Positions 21,015 to 37,041 are shown, numbered from the stretch's first letter. The stretch is DNA of 64,000 nucleotides from Candida dubliniensis CD36 (GCF_000026945.1 NC_012866.1:248001-312000); one strand, 5' to 3'. Notes: generated by a model not told the origin, from the letters alone. Made by a program: numbers and translations.

Positions 21015-22377
21015 GACTGGTCTTTTTTAATGGATTGATGTTGGAGTATAGCACCAAAGGAATTTGTTAATGGCTTTAGCAATTTTGAGAACATTACGAG
21101 ACGCGTTGAATTGACAAAAGAACTGCATATAGTTTAACGTGGTGAAAATCTGTAATAATCACACGACTTGGTAAGATTAAAACTTCGGCCGCAAGGTCGT
21201 TAGGTGGTGCAGGCGAAGGAAAGATATTAGTAGTAGGGGTTTGTTGCTACCACCGGGGCTAATGAGTCGTCCAACACAAGAACTTCTTTTGAGCAACAAC
21301 TACCCCCACCCGTCCCCCCTTGTGCCTAAATGTCGTAAGACAATAGATCGACTTGACAAAAACTGATATGGTCCTCCTCCTGCAGCATTACAATTGATTA
21401 GTTAAATTATCACATGAAAATCTGCATTTACATCAAACACAATAGTTTACAAGGGTTTTAGTTTAGTTTAGTGTTGTTGTTGTTGGGATATCGATAATTA
21501 GTATATGTTGCACAAGACATTTAAGTTATGATGATTTGTCTATATTGTTTAGCCTTTATAATGATTTTTACTATCTGATCGTGTTAAAGTTTTCTTAACA
21601 CCCCTTATATATATATATATGGAATTTCTTTGTTTTGTTTCTATTCTACGAAAAACCAATAAGGTCAATATCAGAGTAGGAATCCAGGTAGTCAGGAGTT
21701 TTAATTAATTACAATGTTGTCAAGGTGTTTCTCTTTTTGTAGTAGTTAATGTTGAAGTTCAATTGAAATGAGGAGAAGAGGACAAAGATATTGTTCTGGT
21801 TAAGCAATCCCAAGGGTTGATAATTCAGAAATATAAATGATAAAACCATTTTGGTTTCATATTCATTCCACAAAAAGCACATGATCAACCAAAAGATAGT
21901 AATAGGGGTTGGCCGAATAAAAAGCTATACTCTATCAACAGTTTTTCTTGGTTGTTGTTGTTGTCGTTTCTATAAATTTTATCGTTTCCAATTTCTTACT
22001 CTTACACATAGTTTCTTTTTTTCTTCTGTTTAACCACAATTCACACACACACACACACTTCTTTTAAGAATTGTACACATCAACAAAAAACTTTACTACT
22101 AAAAATTTCATTCACTTTAATTAATTATTTCTTTTCTTTTTTAAATTCACCATATAGTTATATCAATTTAAAGTTGTGATAGGGGGGTTTTCCACAGTTG
22201 CAGAGACATACATAATCAGCAAAACATTTTATTAATCAATTCAATCCTTTATTAACATAACACCTCAAATTGGTTTTCACTATTAATTAACACTCACATT
22301 GGTTTGTTCATAACCCGCCCTTTTAATTTTTATCACCCAATTTTCGAGATTTCCCTTTCCCTTGATTAATTGACATT
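21015..22377. other. PSF1-EKI1 divergent intergenic region
   Basis: 1.36 kb. It holds the MCB above, a GC-richer patch with C-runs (21185-21330), a short TA run (about 21607-21620), a CA run (22042-22058) and a long AT- and pyrimidine-rich leader before EKI1. CACATGAAAA at 21411-21420 fits the Ino2/Ino4 consensus. No gene recognised. Confidence 0.45.
21101..21106. promoter_or_regulatory. MCB element (ACGCGT) upstream of PSF1
   Basis: Perfect ACGCGT, 87 bp before the PSF1 ATG, consistent with G1/S control of a replication gene. Confidence 0.6.
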
Positions 22378-24168
22378 ATGTTGTTATCCGATATTCCTCC
22401 ACAACAACAACAACAGAAAGAGAATGGTTCTGATTCAATATTTTCAGCAGACGAATTTGTATCGGCATATTGCTTTATATCGCATGATAAGGTAAATTTA
22501 ATTCCTGTAACAACAGATAATGTGGATGATGAAGATGAGGATGGTAGGCACAACGGGAATAATATCACAGCCCCACATATTACTATCAATGATCTTCATC
22601 ATGAAACTATTAAAGATCATGCTGATTTTACTCCCGATAAACTATACTTGAAAAATAAAAACTTACTTTATAGTCTCAATAATCCATCAATTTCTGACGT
22701 TGAAGTAGAAAATAGCAACAGCAACAACAACAACACCACCACCAATGGTTCTAGTATACCGTCAACATCAAAAGATTCATATTCACCTTCTCCATCATCA
22801 TCACCACTGTCATCTTCCCTATCAACTCCTTCATTGAATAACAACACCAATAAAAAGACTCCAGTTGTGGTTGCTCCATCAATTTTTTTACCGAAATTAA
22901 TTATCAATTTGGCTGATAATTTAAACAATGATTTTAAAGAATTGAAACAACTTTTAATTAAAATATTTCCTGCATGGGATAATGTTGATAATATAAGTTT
23001 AAATCAATTAACTGGTGGTATTACAAATATGTTATTATCATGTGAGTATAGTGGAAATGAAACCACTAAAAATAAAGACGGTGATTCTGAACCGGTGTTG
23101 ATAAGAGTTTATGGTCATGGAACAAATTTAATTATTGATAGACATCGAGAATTTATATCACATTTGATATTAAATTCTATTGGGTTAGCACCACCAGTTT
23201 TCGCCAGATTTAAAAACGGGTTAGTTTATGGATATTTAGATGGCAGGTCTTTAAAGCCTGAGGAAATGAGCCAAAATAGTTTATACCCGTTGATTGCTCA
23301 ACAATTGGGAAATCTACATAATAAAGTTGATTACAAATTGATTGAACAAGGTATTGAGAAAATAAGAGCTTTGAAACTTGGAAGAAGACGGAGAAGATCA
23401 TCATCAGCCTCTATAACATTCAAAAAGAAACATCATCATAATTCATCAAGTAGTGTTAGTAATAGTAGTGCCAAGAAGAAATTTATTTCTAATATTTGGG
23501 AATTATTGGATGATTGGATCAATATTGTTCCAATAAATCCTGATTTGATTGAATCTTTCCAACAAAACTTATCTAAACATTCGTCAAAAAATGATGATAT
23601 TATTATTATTGATCAAGACAATTTAAAAGACATTATTAAACAAGAATTTGAATGGTTACATAATGAATTAACAAAATCAATAAATTCTCCAATAGTTTCA
23701 TCACATTGTGATTTATTATCAGGGAATATCATTATTCCTCAAAATTTTAAATTTGATGATAAACAAACCTTGTCATCTTCATTACCAAGTATTGAAAATA
23801 ATCCTATAAAATTCATTGATTATGAATATATGTTACCCGCTCCTCGTGCATTTGATATTGCTAATCATTTGGCGGAATGGCAAGGTTTTAATTGTGATCG
23901 ATCGGCTATTCCAGAACCATCCAAATCAAACCCAGTATTAATCAATTGGTGTCGTGGTTATTTAAATGATATGAATGCATCACAGGAAATAGTGGAACAA
24001 TTAATTGATGAAATAAAAGCATATTATGGATTACCAGGATTTTATTGGGGGATTTGGGCTATGATTCAAAGTGAATTATCAAATATTGATTTCAATTATC
24101 TGAATTATGGGAAATTAAGATTAGAAGAATATTGGCAATGGAAACATGATTATCTAAAGACTAAATAA
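22378..24168 (+). CDS. EKI1: Ethanolamine kinase
   Basis: Phosphorylates ethanolamine in the first step of the CDP-ethanolamine (Kennedy) branch. After a 180-residue low-complexity N terminus, the kinase core starts with LTGGITNMLLSCEY. Then come RVYGHGTNLIIDRHREF, GLAPPVFARFKNGLVYGYLDG, the Brenner-type SSHCDLLSGNIII (near 441-453) and FIDYEYMLPAPRAFDIANHLAEW (near 479-500). GTNLIIDR, KNGLVYGYLDG and the C-terminal GFYWGIWAMIQSELSNIDF fit ethanolamine rather than choline kinases, but the two overlap in substrate use. A basic Ser/His-rich insert (about 338-370) is unusual. Length 596. Confidence 0.82.
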   Translation: MLLSDIPPQQQQQKENGSDSIFSADEFVSAYCFISHDKVNLIPVTTDNVDDEDEDGRHNGNNITAPHITINDLHHETIKDHADFTPDKLYLKNKNLLYSLNNPSISDVEVENSNSNNNNTTTNGSSIPSTSKDSYSPSPSSSPLSSSLSTPSLNNNTNKKTPVVVAPSIFLPKLIINLADNLNNDFKELKQLLIKIFPAWDNVDNISLNQLTGGITNMLLSCEYSGNETTKNKDGDSEPVLIRVYGHGTNLIIDRHREFISHLILNSIGLAPPVFARFKNGLVYGYLDGRSLKPEEMSQNSLYPLIAQQLGNLHNKVDYKLIEQGIEKIRALKLGRRRRRSSSASITFKKKHHHNSSSSVSNSSAKKKFISNIWELLDDWINIVPINPDLIESFQQNLSKHSSKNDDIIIIDQDNLKDIIKQEFEWLHNELTKSINSPIVSSHCDLLSGNIIIPQNFKFDDKQTLSSSLPSIENNPIKFIDYEYMLPAPRAFDIANHLAEWQGFNCDRSAIPEPSKSNPVLINWCRGYLNDMNASQEIVEQLIDEIKAYYGLPGFYWGIWAMIQSELSNIDFNYLNYGKLRLEEYWQWKHDYLKTK

Positions 24169-24284
24169 TAACCAACCACATATACGTAAATATATAATTC
24201 ATTCATTCATTCATTAAAATTCTATTAAAAACTGTAAAAAAAAAAATCTATTTCTTTTTTTTTTTTTTTTTTTTTTTGGTTTGA

Positions 24285-29827
<5,543 letters not shown>

Positions 29828-31843
29828 ATGCCATTGGTGGAGCGTATAGAGCCAGGGCCCGACACAATTAGGGTTCTACTAACGACTGATAACCATGTAG
29901 GAGCATTTGAAAATGATCCGATCCGAGGAGATGATGCCTGGAAAACATTTGATGAAATCACCACCATTGCCAAAGATAGAGATGTTGACATGGTAATTCA
30001 AGGAGGAGATTTATTTCATATTAATAAACCTACGAAAAAATCCATGTATCATGTGATGAAATCACTTCGAGCCAATTGTATGGGAGATCGTCCATGTGAA
30101 TTAGAATTATTGAGTGATCCAACTCAATCATTAAATAATGGATTTGATGAAGTTAATTATGAGGATCCAAATTTAAATATTTCTATCCCGGTTTTTGCCA
30201 TTAGTGGGAATCATGATGATGCTACTGGTGAATCATTATTACTGGCATTAGATGTTTTAGCAGTCACAGGATTGATTAATAATTTTGGGAAAGTGAAAAA
30301 CACTGAAGCTATAACTGTTTCACCAATATTATTACAAAAGGGAGTGACAAAATTAGCATTATATGGAATGTCTAATGTAAGAGATGAAAGATTACATCGA
30401 TTATTTCGAGATGGTGGAGTTAAATTTCAACGTCCCAATTTACAAACAGAAGATTGGTTTAATTTATTTGTTATTCATCAAAATCATGCTGCTCATACTT
30501 ATACTTCTAGTATACCTGAATCATTCTTACCAAATTTTCTTGATTTTGTATTATGGGGACATGAACATGAATGTATTCCTCATCCGGTACATAATCCAGA
30601 AACCACATTTGATGTATTACAAGCAGGTTCATCAGTTGCCACTTCATTAGCTGAAGGTGAAGTGGCAGACAAAAAAGTATTTATTTTGAATATAAGGGGT
30701 AAAGATTATTCTATTGAACCAGTTGAATTGAAAACAGTACGACCATTTGTATTAAGAGAAATTGTGTTACTGAAAACTGATCTTATCCCTGGTGCTGCTT
30801 CTAAAGCTGATGTCATTGCATATTTGACTGATGAAGTAGAAAAAGCTATTAAAAGAGCAAACAAACATTTTAATAGTCAAAACAGTTTTGATTCTAATCG
30901 ATCGATTAATCTTTCTGAAATGCCATTACCATTGATTAGATTAAGAGTGGAATATAGTGGTGGATATGAGATTGAAAATGTGACAAGATTTTCTAATAGA
31001 TTTGTTGGTAAAATTGCTAATGTTAATGATGTAGTTCAATTTTATAAGAAAAAAGCCATATCAAGAACTGATACAAAATTATCTCGGAAAACCAAATTTG
31101 ACGTTGATTTGATTGAAGAAAATTTACATCATAAGAAATCTACTGAATTAGAACTTCAAGATATAATTCGGGATTTTTTACAACAAACTCAATTGACATT
31201 AGTTCCTGAAATTGAAATGAATCATGCTGTTAAAAAATTTGTTGAAAATGATGATAAACAAGCTTTAAATCAATTTATTAATCAAGAAATTAAACGAGAA
31301 ACGAAAATGTTGTTGGATATTGATATTGATGAGAATGAATTCCATGGAACTGATGAAAAACAAGCTAAAACAACGTTTAAACATGTATTACTGCAATTGA
31401 AAAATATCAATGGACCTATCAATGTAGATTATGAACCTGAACTTGAACCAACAAACAACAACAACAATAACAAGAAATATGTTTCCACTCGAAAGAAGAG
31501 AGATACCACCACCAAAAGAAAGAAAAGTACAGCTACTAAAAGAACAACGAAAAAGTCCAAAAGTGATGACATGATTATAAGTTCAGATGATAGTGATGAT
31601 TATGGCAATGACAATGAAGAAGAAGAAGAAGAAGATTATGATGATGATGATGGCCAAGACTCTGGTATTCGTTTGTTTGTGACTGATACTCCTGATATCA
31701 ATAACACTCGTCGATCAAAAAGTAATCGAGTTAAAAGACCAACTAGTTATGTTGAAGATGAATCAGGAATACTTAGTGATGAAGATGATTATGTTCCACC
31801 TTCTAAAACTAAAGAGAAAACCTTCAGGAGGAAAAGAATATAA
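29828..31843 (+). CDS. MRE11: Double-strand-break repair nuclease Mre11
   Basis: Mn-dependent nuclease of the Mre11-Rad50-Xrs2 complex, for double-strand break resection and telomere maintenance. Phosphoesterase motifs: DNHVG (21-25), GDLFH (60-64), SGNHD (126-130), HQNH (217-220) and GHEHE (244-248). The Rad50-binding region follows, and the C terminus has basic (about 560-590), acidic (about 603-620) and final RRKR stretches. First ATG is 29828 (671 residues); the frame upstream starts at a TTG and includes an A-tract. Codons 139, 315 and 522 are CTG, so Ser in this clade. Confidence 0.96.
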   Translation: MPLVERIEPGPDTIRVLLTTDNHVGAFENDPIRGDDAWKTFDEITTIAKDRDVDMVIQGGDLFHINKPTKKSMYHVMKSLRANCMGDRPCELELLSDPTQSLNNGFDEVNYEDPNLNISIPVFAISGNHDDATGESLLLALDVLAVTGLINNFGKVKNTEAITVSPILLQKGVTKLALYGMSNVRDERLHRLFRDGGVKFQRPNLQTEDWFNLFVIHQNHAAHTYTSSIPESFLPNFLDFVLWGHEHECIPHPVHNPETTFDVLQAGSSVATSLAEGEVADKKVFILNIRGKDYSIEPVELKTVRPFVLREIVLLKTDLIPGAASKADVIAYLTDEVEKAIKRANKHFNSQNSFDSNRSINLSEMPLPLIRLRVEYSGGYEIENVTRFSNRFVGKIANVNDVVQFYKKKAISRTDTKLSRKTKFDVDLIEENLHHKKSTELELQDIIRDFLQQTQLTLVPEIEMNHAVKKFVENDDKQALNQFINQEIKRETKMLLDIDIDENEFHGTDEKQAKTTFKHVLLQLKNINGPINVDYEPELEPTNNNNNNKKYVSTRKKRDTTTKRKKSTATKRTTKKSKSDDMIISSDDSDDYGNDNEEEEEEDYDDDDGQDSGIRLFVTDTPDINNTRRSKSNRVKRPTSYVEDESGILSDEDDYVPPSKTKEKTFRRKRI

Positions 31844-31913
31844 ATAGATGAATGAATGAATGAATAAATAAATATATATATATATTGTAAGTACATGTAG
31901 TTTCCTCAAATTT

Positions 31914-32522
31914 TTATACACTAGTTGCTTGTTTAATCAATGAATCAATATCAAATTCACTATTACCTTTATTAAATTCATATAATAATTGATTCATTTG
32001 TGGATTTTTACCACTATAAAATCTTTGTAACATAACCACCAATAAATGAGCTTCATCCATTGATATACCACTTTCTCTATTATTAAATCCATTCATTAAT
32101 ACAAGATCTTTATCATTAGCCAATTCTAAATGGAAAGTTAAAGTTGTATGAGGAGAAGAATATTCTCCATGTAATTTATATTCTGCTAATGTTGTAAACA
32201 TACAATTAATAGTATTAGGACCAATAAATTGCCATTGAATAAATTCTAATTCATAACCATCTTGTTGAGGTTTTGGTAATGGTAATATAAATTGAGGATA
32301 TTTAAATGCATTAATATAAAGTTGAGAAAATTGTAAATGAGTTAATGTAGCATGTAATGATCGATCATTATTAATAAATCTAGCAGTCCATATTTTAATA
32401 ATATCTTCACGAGGTAATTTTTGAACTTTAGAAACATTAATATAATCATCTAATACTTTATAAGGTAATTTAGAAGCTTGAGGATTTTTAATTCCTCTTA
32501 TTTTAATTGTAGCATCATCTTT

Positions 32523-32566
<44 letters not shown>

Positions 32567-32870
32567 CAAAAAATTGTTTTAATTCTTTAGTTGGATCAAT
32601 TCCACCTAATTCTAATTTCACTTTTTCTATTTGATCTTGAAATTTAATTTTTAATTCATCAATAGGTATACCTAATTCTTGAGCTTTTTTTTGTAATTGA
32701 TGAGAATATTTATTGAATATTTCATTATTAATATCAAGTTTAAGGTTATTGTTATTGTTGCTGGTGGTGGTAGATGTTTTAGAGGAGTTAAATCTAAATA
32801 ATTGACATCTTGGTGAAATTGATACAATCTTTAAAGGTGTTGATGTTCTTAAAAGGGTTCTAGATAACAT
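31914..32870 (-). CDS. ATP11: F1-ATPase assembly chaperone Atp11
   Basis: Matrix chaperone that binds the F1 beta subunit during ATP synthase assembly. The N terminus MLSRTLLRTSTPLKIVS is an Arg/Ser-rich mitochondrial presequence. A charged helix and a polyglutamine tract of about 16 (TTG repeats on the plus strand, 32523-32566) precede the Atp11 domain, with LDDYINVSKVQKLPREDIIKIW, LHATLTHLQFSQLY and EFIQWQFIGPNT. An in-frame ATG at 33014 would add 48 residues, mostly Phe-rich and partly a microsatellite product, in poor context (C at -3). The ATG at 32870 has A at -3 and gives 318 residues, the S. cerevisiae length. Confidence 0.9.
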
Positions 32871-33201
32871 TATGAATAATGGGTTGGTGATATGGCTAAT
32901 CTTGATTGACAATGAAAAATTTTGTATGGAAAAATTGAAGAAGAAGAAGAAGAAGAAGCAAAAGAAAAAAATTGCGAATTTGATGAAGGGATTCAAAAGC
33001 AAATATATATACATTAGTATATATTATAAGGAGCAACGATTTATTGATTGAAGATAATCAATGGAAACTTATAGAATATATATTACTCCTTTTTGCTTGT
33101 TATCTTTACATTAATTCAGATGGAGGGGGGGGGGGGGGTTTCTTGTATTTAGAACATAATACTAAAAAAGAGATAATATAATTATTATTAACCTATAATT
33201 A
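32871..33201. other. ATP11-ZIM17 intergenic region
   Basis: 331 bp between two minus-strand genes. It contains a TTC/GAA microsatellite (about 32937-32957) and a pure run of 14 G at 33125-33138. No gene seen. Confidence 0.45.
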
Positions 33202-33777
33202 TCATTTTGTCGATTTTGGTTCTGGTAAATCCAATTCTTCAGTTGATTGTAAGTCCTCAACAGTATTATCAACATCTTTCAATTTTTGTTTTAATTCTTT
33301 AGGAATATCTTTAAATTCTACTACAGTATTTTTAGGATCAGTTTCTATTGATTGACCATAATGATGTTTTAAATATTCTTCTAGATTGAATTTTTTATTA
33401 TATTCCATAAATCCTAAATTATCAGCAATCAAATGACGTGATTTACATGAAGGACATTGTACAACCACTGTACCATGATCATAAGCTTGTTTAGAAATAT
33501 TATGACTTGATCGATTATTACAAATATTACAAGTAAATTGAAGTAATAATTCTTTATCTATAGGATTTGATGCTAATGCTGATGTTGATGTTGATGTTGA
33601 AGTGGTATTGTATCTAATGAAGGTTTTGGTTTTGGTATTGGTATTGGTTTTGGTATTAGAAACTCCAAATGAAAGTAGATGATTAGTAATTGTAGGTATT
33701 AATGATGATTTTAAAATCAATTGTGAAGTAAATCTAACTCTTGGTAATCTAGAAGGATGAATAATTCGTGAAATCAT
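33202..33777 (-). CDS. ZIM17: Mitochondrial DNL-type zinc finger protein Zim17 (Tim15/Hep1)
   Basis: Escort protein that keeps mitochondrial Hsp70 (Ssc1) soluble. The N terminus (MISRIIHPSRLPRVRF) is basic and amphipathic, a likely presequence, followed by a Thr/Asn-rich linker. The zinc ribbon has CNIC (83-86) and CPSC (108-111) and continues into RHLIADNLGF, the family signature. The C terminus is a charged tail. 191 residues against 174 in S. cerevisiae. Start is the first ATG. Divergent from the next gene. Confidence 0.92.
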   Translation of the reverse strand: MISRIIHPSRLPRVRFTSQLILKSSLIPTITNHLLSFGVSNTKTNTNTKTKTFIRYNTTSTSTSTSALASNPIDKELLLQFTCNICNNRSSHNISKQAYDHGTVVVQCPSCKSRHLIADNLGFMEYNKKFNLEEYLKHHYGQSIETDPKNTVVEFKDIPKELKQKLKDVDNTVEDLQSTEELDLPEPKSTK

Positions 33778-34075
33778 GAATAAAGAAAAGAATTTGTTAT
33801 GTAAATGGGAATCAATAAGATTTGTAAGAGTTGTATGTAATCAATTGATTGTGAAAGAGAAGGGAAGAGAAGAGAAGGGAAGAAAACAGAAGAGATTTAT
33901 ATGGTGGTGATGAGAAAAATAAAATAAAAACTTATACTTCCAACCAACCCTTTTCTCATCAAAGAATCCTGGAAAAAAAAAAAAAAAAAGATCTTTTCCA
34001 TTTTATTCTATTCAAAAGCAAATTAAATTAAATATTCTTGTAAATAGAAGAAGATATCCTTCCTTTAATAAAATT

Positions 34076-35485
34076 ATGAAACTTGAACAAATACCTAAAT
34101 CTATACGACTATTATTTGATATATATAAACAATTATCAACGATTCAAAATTCTGTATATCATCCACAAATTGGATCATATTTATCTCAAACCAATGATTT
34201 AAATTTAATATATCAACAATGGAAAATATTAACTAATAATAGGAAAAAAGGAGATTCAATTAAAAATATTAATGAAAAACAATTTTATAAACCATCGATA
34301 TATTTTGGTGATTATGAATTATCCAATACAAAGAAATTATTTAAAAAACCTAATGAGAATCATTTTTCATCAATGACAGGATTACCATTAAAAGATCCAA
34401 TTTTTCCAATTAATAGTGTTGATAAAAATCATTATGGACAATTTATTAATAATATTGAAAATAATTTATTATCATATTATTCACCTTATAATATTTATCC
34501 TAATAATTCAAAATCTCAATTAATATTTAAATATTATTTACAAAAATTTGATCAATCAATTCCAATAACAATTTTATTAAAACAAAAATTTCAATTATTT
34601 TCAAATTTTTCAATAAATCATTGGGATAAATTATATTTTGATATGAAAAGACAAACAAGAAGACAAAATATTTTATGTAATATTGATGATATTATTCCAC
34701 CAAAAATTAAACTGATTGAATTATCTAAAAGACAATTTGAATTTATTAATATTAATCGAATTGATTTATTTAAATTGGCTTTAAAAAATTATCATTATTT
34801 TAAATCATTACTGAATAATATTTCAATATTTCTGAATAAATTCAATTTAAATAAAAATTTACAAATTGCTCCATGGGAAGAATTAGCTAAAGATAATACT
34901 AAAGATGAGGATGAAGATGATGAATTGATTAAAATGATTGATAATAATTTTAAAATAGAAATTATTGATCAATCTACTGGTAATATAATTTTACCTAATG
35001 ATTCAAAATTATTAGAATTTCTTATTAAAGAAAAATCATTTGTGAAAAATTTAGATCAAGATGAAATAATTGATTATAGTCAACAATTTCCTTATCAATT
35101 AAATTTTGATAAATATTATATGTTAAATATTATGAATTTTAATGATCAAGATACTAAACTTTCTAAATTTAGTAGAATATTAAATTTAACTGGGTTAACT
35201 TCTATCAATAATAAAGAAAATGATTTTACATCTGATGTTGAAATTGTTGGAGTTCGATTATCATTAGATAATAAAGAAATTAATCGTATGATTAATGAAA
35301 TAAATGAAATTAAATCTAATAATAATAGTGATAATAATAGTTTCACTTATGAAGATATTTTAAAATTAATTCATAAACCTGTTAATAAAAATGCATTAAA
35401 ATCATTAATGGATTTTTTGGCTATAAGAGGGATAATTAAAGTTAAACAAAGTGCTGATAAAAGAGGATTATATTTATTACCATAA
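34076..35485 (+). CDS. Conserved-looking protein of unknown function
   Basis: 469-residue ORF not recognised. The N terminus (MKLEQIPKSIRLLFDIYKQL) is a basic amphipathic helix that could act as a mitochondrial presequence or as an LYR-like helix. The middle is Lys/Asn-rich with repeated YY and KFQLF-type segments. A short acidic run (DEDEDDEL) is near 287-294. The C-terminal part (YEDILKLIHKP, LKSLMDFLAIRGIIKVKQSADKRGLYLLP in two blocks) looks like a folded helical or winged-helix end. No membrane segment. Size, non-repetitive composition and tight divergence from ZIM17 (298 bp) support a real gene. A mitochondrial translation or RNA role is only a guess from context. Confidence 0.6.
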   Translation: MKLEQIPKSIRLLFDIYKQLSTIQNSVYHPQIGSYLSQTNDLNLIYQQWKILTNNRKKGDSIKNINEKQFYKPSIYFGDYELSNTKKLFKKPNENHFSSMTGLPLKDPIFPINSVDKNHYGQFINNIENNLLSYYSPYNIYPNNSKSQLIFKYYLQKFDQSIPITILLKQKFQLFSNFSINHWDKLYFDMKRQTRRQNILCNIDDIIPPKIKLIELSKRQFEFININRIDLFKLALKNYHYFKSLLNNISIFLNKFNLNKNLQIAPWEELAKDNTKDEDEDDELIKMIDNNFKIEIIDQSTGNIILPNDSKLLEFLIKEKSFVKNLDQDEIIDYSQQFPYQLNFDKYYMLNIMNFNDQDTKLSKFSRILNLTGLTSINNKENDFTSDVEIVGVRLSLDNKEINRMINEINEIKSNNNSDNNSFTYEDILKLIHKPVNKNALKSLMDFLAIRGIIKVKQSADKRGLYLLP

Positions 35486-35751
35486 TAAGGAGTAAATTAA
35501 CATTTACCATTTGTTAAAGAATTTTAATGGGTTCAATAATTATTCATAGCTTTGATGAGTGATGGAGATGCCATATAAAAGAAAGAAATAATGGGGGGGT
35601 GGGTTTGTTAAGGAGATTAGTTCTTTCATCATGAAAAGTTTACTATTAAATTAGTTGAAGAGTAAAAAGAATAACAAAAACACTAGTTTGTAAAGTATTT
35701 TTAACAGTAGAACTTAACGTTCTTTATATTTAAACTACTGATGGATGGAAA

Positions 35752-35799
35752 GGGAAAGGGAAATGGGAAAGGGAAAGGGAAAGGGAAAGGGGAAAGGGG
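35752..35799 (+). repeat. GGGAAA polypurine array, eight G-runs
   Basis: Eight runs of three or four G separated by mostly AAA (loops of 3-4 nt). It fits the canonical quadruplex pattern and is a pure purine tract apart from one T. Confidence 0.7.
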
Positions 35800-36066
35800 A
35801 ATGATTGAATAAAGAAAAAGGATGATTTAAAAGTGTTAGGTATCTAAGTATAGCCTCCCATGTTGAAAAAAAAAAAAAAATAACTTTTAAGAAATTAAAT
35901 TAAATTGAAATAAATCAAATCAAATCAAATCATCAAATGAAATGTATAATTGATAAGACATGTCTATAATGTTAGTTTTAAACCAATTTTTTTTTTTTTT
36001 AGATTTAAAACTGTTATGGTAGAAAACTGGAAAAAAGAAATTATTGACTAACATAACTGTAAATGC

Positions 36067-36097
<31 letters not shown>

Positions 36098-36413
36098 TAA
36101 ATTATTTGAATTTGTTGTACATGAAACTGATTTAATGTAATAGGATTACGTTAAGCTGATGATGATGATGATGAGTTGGATGATGTATATTGTGCTGCGT
36201 GAGTTTTGTGCAAGTTTTTTTTTTAGCGAAAATGATTATCGTAATCCATTCCCATTGATTATTTCCATAAATAGTTATTTAGTTGGTTACTATAATAATG
36301 ATGAGTAGTTGAGTTGAGTTGAGTTGAGTTGAGTTGAGTTAAGGTTCTTACTTTATTAGGAATTATTGGAATTAGTACCATTTGAATTTTGTTTTTTTTT
36401 TTTTTTTTTTTAT

Positions 36414-36442
36414 GGGGTGGGCGGTGGGCGGGGGGATGGGGG
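36414..36442 (+). repeat. G-run block with quadruplex pattern
   Basis: Five G-runs of 4, 3, 3, 6 and 5 with loops of 1, 4, 1 and 2 nt, directly after a run of about 20 T. Confidence 0.7.
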
Positions 36443-37041
36443 TTAATCATTTGGGTATGGGACAATTTTTTTTATCATTTCTTTGAGGATTTATAGAACA
36501 CTCGTCAGTAATGATGAAGAAATCTTAAAGTATTTATCACCTTTGATCATTCAATCTTTAATTAGAGTCAGTTTATTGTTCTTTTTTTGTTTGGATTTAA
36601 ATTATAAATTATAGTTTTTTTTTAGGAATAAACATTAAAATTCTTCTTTTAATAATGAATGAATGGAAACAAAAGGAAGAAGAAGAAGAAGAATAAAGAG
36701 GAAATGATTGAAATTTACACAATAATCAGATAGGATGACATCTCTTCTGGTGATGTATATTGCATTGTATTGCATTGTATTGTATTCTGTTTTTGGTCTT
36801 CTTATAACAGTTGTTATTGTTTGATAAATAAATAAATAAAAAACTCGTCTTACATTTCTATTTCTATTTCTATTTATATATATATATAAATAGGGATTTG
36901 ATCGACATCCAGGTTCTTTTTTTTTTTTTTCATTTCAAATTTTCCTTTTTCAAATCAATTATTTTATCATCATCATCATCATAATAATAATAATAATAAA
37001 TATAATCTTTCAATCCATTTTATTTCCCCCCCCATTTATTC

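Larger units (their letters stand above)
35486..37041. other. Repeat-rich intergenic region
   Basis: 1.56 kb without a supported ORF. It contains GGGAAA repeats (35752-35799), an AAACT array (about 36069-36097), a GAGTT array (36308-36341), a T-run of about 20 (36392-36411) followed by a dense G-run block (36414-36442), GCATT/GTATT repeats (about 36758-36785) and ATTTCT repeats near 36858-36878. Confidence 0.6.

Noticed and set aside
32871..33014. Phe-rich 48-residue extension of ATP11
   Set aside because: ATG in poor context, microsatellite-derived hydrophobic run, and the downstream ATG gives a proper presequence and the usual length.
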